Position numbers and translations under genes: made by a program. Positions 16,757 to 21,622 of a DNA stretch of 21,622 nt are shown here, piece after piece (positions within the stretch are counted from its first letter, which is position 1; each line of letters starts with the position of its first letter). The notes below the pieces were generated by a model. The model did not search any database, had not been told where the DNA came from, and saw only the letters and a list, made by a program, of their open reading frames with translations. This DNA comes from an uncultured bacterium (GTDB lineage Bacteria; Patescibacteria; ABY1; SG8-24; 2-12-FULL-60-25), in the NCBI GenBank assembly GCA_937863195.1, contig CALMET010000202.1:1-21622 (forward strand), given 5' to 3'.

Positions 16757-17152
16757 ATGGAACAAACAAACCCAACCCCGGAGAATAACCAAAACTCCCA
16801 CCAGAGCCACTCCTCTGAAGCGCCAAAAATGGCTACCCCGGTAACCCACTTTGACGCCAAGGACATCGAAGACAATAAACTTGTCGCTGCACTCTCGTAT
16901 GTCGGTATCTTGGTTTTCGTCCCGCTTCTTTTGAAGAAGGATTCAAAATACGCCTATGAGCACGCAAAGCAAGGTCTTATGATCTTCATTGCTGGATTGG
17001 TCGGTTCATTTGTCTTCTGGATCCCGGTTATCGGTTGGATCTTGGCAATTGCTCTCTTCATCGTAGATGTTATCGCTCTTGTGAAATGTCTCCAAGGTGA
17101 ATTCTGGGAAGTCCCAGGTATTGGCCCACTTCGCAATAAGTTCAACTTGTAA
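16757..17152 (+). CDS. DUF4870-like small membrane protein
   Basis: The 131-residue protein has a polar, Asn/Ser/His-rich N-terminus (1-40) followed by three hydrophobic segments at about 42-59, 73-92 and 92-110. The segment YAYEHAKQGLMIF is the H-x-x-Q region typical of DUF4870/Tic20-like proteins, whose function is not known. The start is uncertain: an ATG at 16829 (MATPVTHFDAKD) is also possible, and a TATACC hexamer only 3 nt before the ATG at 16757 is too close to serve that start. It lies 37 nt after groEL and may be read from the same promoter. A strong terminator follows. Confidence 0.8.
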   Translation: MEQTNPTPENNQNSHQSHSSEAPKMATPVTHFDAKDIEDNKLVAALSYVGILVFVPLLLKKDSKYAYEHAKQGLMIFIAGLVGSFVFWIPVIGWILAIALFIVDVIALVKCLQGEFWEVPGIGPLRNKFNL

Positions 17153-17163
17153 TTCGTTCAAAT

Positions 17164-17200
17164 AAAAAACCCTCCCGACATTGCGTCGGGAGGGTTTTTT
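17164..17200. terminator. Strong bidirectional terminator between convergent genes
   Basis: A perfect 16-bp stem (17164-17179 with 17185-17200) has a 5-nt loop ATTGC, a GC-rich core and six A on one side matched by six T on the other. It serves the plus-strand DUF4870-like gene and the minus-strand flavoprotein gene, whose TAA stop (17199-17201) is built from its last bases. Confidence 0.92.
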
Positions 17201-18344
17201 ATTTGGTGAGTTGGTTGAACCGAATGCGGTACAGTATCGCACGAACAAATTTTGCTAATGGCGTTTTGATTTTCAAGAATCCGAGATCAAAGAGTCCATT
17301 GTCACCAAGCACCAGAACCGCGCCTTTGCTCAAATAGGTAAAAGCGACTTTTTGTTTGGTGATAAGACGTTTTGCCGCCGCTTCGCCCATCGGCATGGCA
17401 ACTTGGGCGGTTTTTGGGGCTGGCATGGTGCCAAGCATCATACGCACATTGTCACCGGCACCCACAATGGATTCATCGAGCTCAAGATCATTTGGACAAA
17501 TCCAGCCACCGCGTTCTTTTGGGAGCTCTGGTTGTACGTCGATAAAGTTTGGCTCGACACCGGCACACCACAGAATAGTGCCAGCGTGAATCGTCGTGCC
17601 GCGTGTCGTGAAGAGAGTATTAGACTCGAGTTTTTCTACGGGTTCGCCGAGAATGAGTTCGATACCTTGCTTGCGTAATTCGTCGGTCGCAAGACCGATG
17701 GCACGGCTATTGAAGCCTGGCAAAATCGTTGGAGCGCCTTGCACGACATAAAAATGTGCATAGGGTGCGACGCGGCACCATTGCTCACCGAGAGTTGATT
17801 CAACAAACTTCTTCAGCGCAAAAGCACTTTCAACACCGGTAGGACCAGCTCCAACAATAACAAAGCTTAATAACTCTTGTTTAGTGCGCGTATCAGAAGC
17901 GCTAAGGGCTTTTTTTGTGCATGAGCGCACATGCTCATGAATACGCTCAATATCGCTTAGCGTTTTAAGTGGCAAGGTATTTGTTGTTGCGCCTGCAATG
18001 CCATAGTAGCCCGTCTTTGCACCAAGCGAGAGAATAGCGTCATCGTAGTTCAGCGCTTGAGGGCCGCCTTTATGTAGCTGAATCGTTGCTTGATGTTGGT
18101 CACGTTGCAAACCGAGAACGGTACCGCGAACAAAGGTAAAGCCAAGTCTTGTGGCAAGTGTTTCATAGTCCATCGAGATATCGAGTGGAGCGCGTTCACC
18201 GGCTAGTGCGTCAATCAACCATGGAGTGAACACAAAGCGCTCGCCTGAATCGACGAGCGTGATGCGCATGTCTGGTTGCTTGCGCAATTCATGGATGGCA
18301 GAGAGGCCGGCGAATCCGCCGCCGAGGACGAGAGTGTGTTTCAT
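17199..18344 (-). CDS. NAD(P)/FAD-dependent oxidoreductase, NDH-2-like
   Basis: The 381-residue flavoprotein has an N-terminal FAD-binding Rossmann motif (LVLGGGFAGLSAIHELRK), a second NAD(P)-binding motif in the middle (FVIVGAGPTGVESAFALKK) and a C-terminal FAD-contact segment containing IVGAGDN. This is the order of type II NADH dehydrogenases and related pyridine nucleotide-disulfide oxidoreductases. No redox Cys-x-x-Cys pair is evident. It is a little short for NDH-2, and the C-terminus (FVRAILYRIRFNQLTK) is basic and amphipathic rather than a full membrane helix. The electron acceptor cannot be told. It starts 2 nt after the end of the rmlA frame and is the last gene of the sugar operon. 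Confidence 0.82.
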   Translation of the reverse strand: MKHTLVLGGGFAGLSAIHELRKQPDMRITLVDSGERFVFTPWLIDALAGERAPLDISMDYETLATRLGFTFVRGTVLGLQRDQHQATIQLHKGGPQALNYDDAILSLGAKTGYYGIAGATTNTLPLKTLSDIERIHEHVRSCTKKALSASDTRTKQELLSFVIVGAGPTGVESAFALKKFVESTLGEQWCRVAPYAHFYVVQGAPTILPGFNSRAIGLATDELRKQGIELILGEPVEKLESNTLFTTRGTTIHAGTILWCAGVEPNFIDVQPELPKERGGWICPNDLELDESIVGAGDNVRMMLGTMPAPKTAQVAMPMGEAAAKRLITKQKVAFTYLSKGAVLVLGDNGLFDLGFLKIKTPLAKFVRAILYRIRFNQLTK

Positions 18345-18346
18345 GG

Positions 18347-18589
18347 TTAGAGTCCGCGTTCTGCGGCAAAGTCAGAAGCTTTTTTCAAGCTATCGAAGGT
18401 TCCGGCATCCGTCCAAAAACCGCGTACCGGGCGTGCCGAGAGTTCACCTCTCTGCAAATACGCATTGTTCACGTCGGTTATTTCAAGTTCGCCGCGACCT
18501 GATGGTTTAAGCGTCTTAATGATATCGAAAACGCGCTTATCATACACGTAGAGACCGACGTGCGCGAAGTTTGAGCGTGGCCGCGGCGG
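18347..18589 (-). pseudogene. rmlA: C-terminal part of RmlA, separated from the upstream frame by one in-frame TAG
   Basis: These 80 codons continue the RmlA domain of the 18590-19987 gene in the same frame. The TAG at 18590-18592 stands where the family has Lys in the E-E-K-P motif: upstream reads VLTIEE, downstream reads [20 protein letters not shown]. The rest is intact and conserved, including [16 protein letters not shown] (with the Asp of the metal site) and [15 protein letters not shown]. There is no frameshift or other damage. A GTG at 18545-18547 could in theory restart translation 42 nt later, but this would give only a 66-residue fragment. Nonsense mutation, sequence error and stop read-through all remain possible. 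Confidence 0.8.
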
Positions 18590-19987
18590 CTATTCTTCGA
18601 TAGTGAGGACGCGTCCTGTCGAATCAATCTCCATTACGCCAAAACGATGCGGGTCAGCAACGGGTTTATAAAAGCCCATGGCGCCGCCTTGAAAGCTTGA
18701 TACCGGCGCATGAAAATTATCTTCAAAAATATTATCGCCAAGAATCACGGTGACATGGTCATTGCCAATAAAGTCTTCACAGAGCGCCAACGCGTGAGCG
18801 ATACCGCCCGATTCGTCTTGAATGCGATAGGTGATATTGCAGTCATATTGTTTACCCGAGCCAAGCAAGTTCATAAAGTGCCCAGCATAGTCAGGGCCGG
18901 TCACGATGATGATATCGCGAATACCTGCCTGCAAAAGCGTTTGTAGGGGATAGAGCACCATCTGCTTATTATTAATCGGCAGCAAATGTTTGTTTGTGAC
19001 ATTGGTGAGCGGCGCTAAACGCGTGCCACGTCCACCCGCCATAATAGCGCCCTTCATCTTTGGTGGTTGTACTGGAGTAGGCTGATTGGTTGTTGCGGGT
19101 GTACCACGCAAAAACGACGTGGCATTTTGCTGTTGTGGCGTTTGTTGGGCGAGCTTATAGACGGCGTACTTCATCATGGTATCGCGAAGCGCGACGTCGA
19201 TTGGACGCATCTGAATACCGAGTTCTTGCAAACGCGTTGATTGAAGGATGCAGTTTGAACGGGTTTTGGTGGCGAGACCTTTTGCGACAAGATCTTCTGC
19301 GCGAATCCATTCGGTTTGGATGGTTGGATCAACGAGCTCGCGATAGAGGTCAAGTAATGCGCGATGGCGCAATGTTCCCGGATTCACCACATGAAATATC
19401 CCTTGTCCACGTTTAACGCAAAGCTCATACATCGCACGAACAAGATCATCGATAACGGTGGCGCTATTCTCTACATCGACTACCTGTTTATAGGCTGCGA
19501 GCTTATCAATGAGATTGCGTTGGTTTGGACGATTGTCGATAGGCATGCGCAAACGAGCGATACCGACATTTTGCATCTTCGACAAAACGAGATCAGCGGC
19601 ATATTTGGTGCGCGAATAAAATGCTGACGGATTCGCAAAATCATCTTCACGCCAACCGCGCGGGTCAGGGGAGTCACCGTAAAAAATACAGCCTGAAGCA
19701 AGATGCAAAAGATAAATACCATGCTCTTGGCAGGCACTAGCAAGGGTTAGTGGTAATTGCACGTTGCCTTCATAGGTCTCAACCTGGTGGTCTTCACACC
19801 AATCAACATTTGGACGCCCTGTGCGACCGGCGGCGTTCACTACTGCGTCAGGCTGGTGTTCGTCGAGCGCTTTTAAGAACGAGGCTTTATCAGTAACGCG
19901 TTCGCTAAAAGCAACGGTTTCGCTCGGATAGGTTTCAATAAAACGCTTTGCAACAAAGCCATTGGCACCAACGACAAGGATCTTCAT
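18590..19987 (-). CDS. Fusion: NRS/ER-type epimerase-reductase plus RmlA-type nucleotidyltransferase (RmlA part cut short)
   Basis: Residues 1-285 are an extended SDR enzyme: VVGANGFVAKRF nucleotide-binding motif, GRPNVDWCE at about 58-66, YSRTK (Tyr124, Lys128) as the catalytic pair, and RMPIDNRPNQRNLIDKL. This combination recalls the plant and viral NRS/ER family, which does 3,5-epimerisation and 4-reduction of the 4-keto sugar, replacing RmlC and RmlD. A Gln/Thr/Pro-rich linker (about 286-310) leads to an RmlA domain from Met311: GGRGTRLAPLT with Lys333, and ILGDNIFEDN. The frame stops at TAG after residue 465; without it the protein would be 546 residues with a complete ~236-residue RmlA. 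It starts 33 nt after rmlB, with AAAGGGG about 7 nt before the ATG as a weak ribosome-binding site. Confidence 0.85.
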   Translation of the reverse strand: MKILVVGANGFVAKRFIETYPSETVAFSERVTDKASFLKALDEHQPDAVVNAAGRTGRPNVDWCEDHQVETYEGNVQLPLTLASACQEHGIYLLHLASGCIFYGDSPDPRGWREDDFANPSAFYSRTKYAADLVLSKMQNVGIARLRMPIDNRPNQRNLIDKLAAYKQVVDVENSATVIDDLVRAMYELCVKRGQGIFHVVNPGTLRHRALLDLYRELVDPTIQTEWIRAEDLVAKGLATKTRSNCILQSTRLQELGIQMRPIDVALRDTMMKYAVYKLAQQTPQQQNATSFLRGTPATTNQPTPVQPPKMKGAIMAGGRGTRLAPLTNVTNKHLLPINNKQMVLYPLQTLLQAGIRDIIIVTGPDYAGHFMNLLGSGKQYDCNITYRIQDESGGIAHALALCEDFIGNDHVTVILGDNIFEDNFHAPVSSFQGGAMGFYKPVADPHRFGVMEIDSTGRVLTIEE

Positions 19988-20008
19988 AGATACCCCTTTC
20001 TTATCAAC

Positions 20009-20032
20009 AAAACCTCGTAATTACGAGGTTTT
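20009..20032 (-). terminator. Perfect 24-bp palindrome across the rmlB stop codon
   Basis: The sequence is fully self-complementary, with CCTCGTAA/TTACGAGG in the middle and AAAA/TTTT ends, so it could form a hairpin followed by TTTT on either strand. It contains the rmlB TAA. It may act as a weak terminator or attenuator between rmlB and the fusion gene, but it has no loop of its own and the T-run is short. Confidence 0.35.
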
Positions 20033-20995
20033 TGTCAAGAGCGGGCGCCACCAGTCTTCATGATCGAGATACCATTGGACGGTTTCTTGCAAGCCTTGCT
20101 CAAAAGATTTCTTAGGCTCCCAGCCGAGCTCGCGTTTTGCCTTGCTTGAGTCGATGGCATAGCGGCGGTCATGGCCTTTGCGGTCTTCGACATAGCGAAT
20201 CAAGGACTCCGGTTTATCGAGCGCTACAAGCACGCGTTTTACCACATCAATATTTGCTCTTTCAGCATCGCCGCCCAAGCAATAAGTCTCACCGACCTTA
20301 CCCTTGAGCAAGATCGCTTCAATGCCACGGCAATGGTCTTCGACATGAATCCAGTCGCGCACATTCAATCCATCGCCATAAACGGGGAGAGGTTTGTCTT
20401 GCATCGCGTTCAAGATCATCAACGGGATGAGTTTTTCTGGAAAGTGATAAGGGCCGTAATTATTTGAACAATTACTGATCGTGATCGGTAAATGGTGGGT
20501 GTGATAGTACGAACGCACGAGATGATCAGATGCGGCTTTTGAAGCGCTATAGGGGCTACGCGGATCATAATGTGTCACCTCAGAGAACTTCTCATCCGAG
20601 CCGAGTTCTAACGCACCAAAGACTTCATCCGTAGAAATATGATGAAAACGCTTGATTTGATCACTTCGTTTTTTTGTTTCTTCGAGCAAGGTGAGTGTGC
20701 CAAGGACATTGGTTTGAACAAAAGGCATGCTACCCGTAATCGAGCGGTCGACATGCGTTTCTGCTGCGAAGTGAATGACGGTATCAATGTCGTCAAAGGC
20801 TTTAGCGACCGTTGCGACATCGCAAATATCGCCTTGAACGAAGTCGATATCGAGTCCTTCGAGGTTTTGGAGGTTGCCGGCATAGGTGAGCACGTCCAAA
20901 ACACGAATCATATCTTCTGGATGATGCGTTTTCCAATAACGAACGAAGTTGGCACCGATAAAGCCGGCGCCGCCGGTGACGAGAAGGTGGGACAT
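20021..20995 (-). CDS. rmlB: dTDP-glucose 4,6-dehydratase
   Basis: RmlB converts dTDP-glucose to dTDP-4-keto-6-deoxyglucose, the second step to dTDP-L-rhamnose. The 324-residue extended SDR protein has the NAD motif TGGAGFIG (7-14), AAETHVDRSI, the catalytic HHISTDEVFG (Thr122, Asp123, Glu124), YSASK (Tyr149, Lys153), and the substrate segment NNYGPYHFPEKLIPLM followed by YGDGLNVRDWIHVEDHC. The length is near the family norm. It is the first gene of the operon that also makes the NRS/ER-RmlA fusion, so together they would cover the whole pathway. A promoter with an extended -10 lies 7 nt before the ATG. Confidence 0.96.
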   Translation of the reverse strand: MSHLLVTGGAGFIGANFVRYWKTHHPEDMIRVLDVLTYAGNLQNLEGLDIDFVQGDICDVATVAKAFDDIDTVIHFAAETHVDRSITGSMPFVQTNVLGTLTLLEETKKRSDQIKRFHHISTDEVFGALELGSDEKFSEVTHYDPRSPYSASKAASDHLVRSYYHTHHLPITISNCSNNYGPYHFPEKLIPLMILNAMQDKPLPVYGDGLNVRDWIHVEDHCRGIEAILLKGKVGETYCLGGDAERANIDVVKRVLVALDKPESLIRYVEDRKGHDRRYAIDSSKAKRELGWEPKKSFEQGLQETVQWYLDHEDWWRPLLTKTS

Positions 20996-21002
20996 GGCCT
21001 AA

Positions 21003-21031
21003 ACGCTAGCAAACGTGTACTGTCAGAGCAA
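21003..21031 (-). promoter_or_regulatory. Promoter of the rmlB operon
   Basis: On the minus strand TTGCTC (21026-21031) and TAGCGT (21003-21008) are 17 nt apart, and TGC sits directly before the hexamer as an extended -10. The hexamer ends 7 nt before the rmlB ATG, again a near-leaderless layout. The site lies between the divergent rmlB and glycosyltransferase genes. Confidence 0.5.
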
Positions 21032-21036
21032 TCCGT

Positions 21037-21622
21037 ATGCAGGTTGAAGGCGTAAATAACAATAAAATATCATGGCTAAACGCTGATCAACCGGGGGCAA
21101 TCGACCTCACGGTTATTACGGTTACCTGGAACTCCTCCAAGCAACTCGAAGCCCTCGCCAAATCACTCGCTGCAAGCGAAGGCTCGATCAAGGCTGAATG
21201 GTTTGTTGTGGATAATGCCTCATCTGATGGGTCTGCCGAAGTCGCGATGAAGGCCTTCGCTCAAGCTCGTATTATCGCCAATGATCATAATGCGGGCTTT
21301 GCCAAAGCCAATAACCATGCCTGGGAGTTATCGCGTGGACGCCACCTTCTCTTATTGAATCCAGATACGACGGTAGAGAAAGACGCCTTGCAGAAAACGG
21401 TTGAGATCTTGGATGCCGACAAATCCATCGCCGTCCTCGGCGCAAAACTTCTCATGGCGGATGGACAGCCCGTGCCGCAGCTACGCCGATTTCCGACGCT
21501 CTTGAATCAACTTTGTGTTTTAACAAAGGTTGCTAAAGTTTTGCCATTTACCGTTTCTAGCTATTTTGGCAAAGACCTCGATTTACATCAGGCGCAAGAC
21601 TGCGATTCATTGCGAGGCGCCT
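21037..21622 (+). CDS. Glycosyltransferase family 2, rhamnosyltransferase-like (3' truncated)
   Basis: The frame is open from the ATG at 21037 to the right edge, 195 codons. It has GT2 features: LTVITVTWNSSKQLEALAKS at the N-terminus, FVVDNASSDGS (nucleotide-sugar binding), ANDHNAGFAKANNHAWE and HLLLLNPDTTVE, which holds the acidic metal-binding position, then a QLRRFPTLLNQL segment. This is the pattern of WbbL/RfbF-type enzymes that transfer rhamnose or related sugars from dTDP donors to a lipid-linked glycan. Divergence from the rhamnose operon supports this, but the sugar is not proven. The exact start is uncertain: residues 1-20 (MQVEGVNNNKISWLNADQ) are not conserved-looking and no clear -10 box is placed 6 nt upstream. 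Confidence 0.88.
   Translation, partial: MQVEGVNNNKISWLNADQPGAIDLTVITVTWNSSKQLEALAKSLAASEGSIKAEWFVVDNASSDGSAEVAMKAFAQARIIANDHNAGFAKANNHAWELSRGRHLLLLNPDTTVEKDALQKTVEILDADKSIAVLGAKLLMADGQPVPQLRRFPTLLNQLCVLTKVAKVLPFTVSSYFGKDLDLHQAQDCDSLRGA

Noticed and set aside
18590..18592. General recoding of TAG as a sense codon in this organism
   Set aside because: groEL ends in TAG at 16717-16719 at the expected family end, and the other genes use TAA or TGA.

Overview
The window looks like a stretch of a Candidate Phyla Radiation (Patescibacteria) chromosome. The evidence is indirect: small, tightly packed genes, almost no Shine-Dalgarno sequences, a chaperone set with compact proteins, a membrane VirD4/TraG-like ATPase paired with an acidic unknown protein, a 220-residue unknown protein of a type I associate with this group, and a sparse set of envelope-sugar genes. 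I cannot name the lineage. No rRNA, tRNA or CRISPR array was seen.

Layout. Bases 1-4255 are a heat-shock operon: the 3' end of hrcA, then grpE, an hsp20 gene, dnaK and dnaJ. A 194-bp nested palindromic element (4267-4460) fills most of the gap after dnaJ and carries its probable terminator. Next come a small membrane protein (4491-5024) and cysS (5052-6425), closed by a clean terminator. Then follow an acidic unknown protein, the VirD4/TraG-like ATPase (to 9717) and the 220-residue protein (9767-10429). A DUF559 nuclease-like gene on the minus strand sits at 10479-10886 between two imperfect inverted repeats (10428-10480 and 10926-10985). Bases 11028-14747 hold dnaX, a putative nucleotidyltransferase and an O-antigen ligase-like membrane protein. 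groES-groEL follow, behind a CIRCE operator at 14760-14786, which ties this end of the window to HrcA at the other end. A small DUF4870-like membrane protein ends at a strong bidirectional terminator (17164-17200).

The right end is a minus-strand sugar operon, read from 20995 down to 17199: rmlB, then one reading frame joining an NRS/ER-type epimerase-reductase to an RmlA-type nucleotidyltransferase, then an NDH-2-like flavoprotein. A divergent family 2 glycosyltransferase runs off the right edge. RmlA, RmlB and NRS/ER together would make dTDP-L-rhamnose without RmlC or RmlD, and the glycosyltransferase is a plausible user. The RmlA part is broken by one in-frame TAG exactly where the conserved Lys of the E-E-K-P motif should be; the frame beyond it is intact.

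Most interesting points: the DUF559 gene bounded by inverted repeats that share an 11-bp core with the palindromic element 6 kb away; the amber codon in the fused RmlA; the recurring layout in which an extended -10 box lies 6 or 7 nt before the ATG, implying leaderless mRNAs, one of them overlapping the CIRCE operator; and a REP-like repeat read in frame inside the O-antigen ligase gene.
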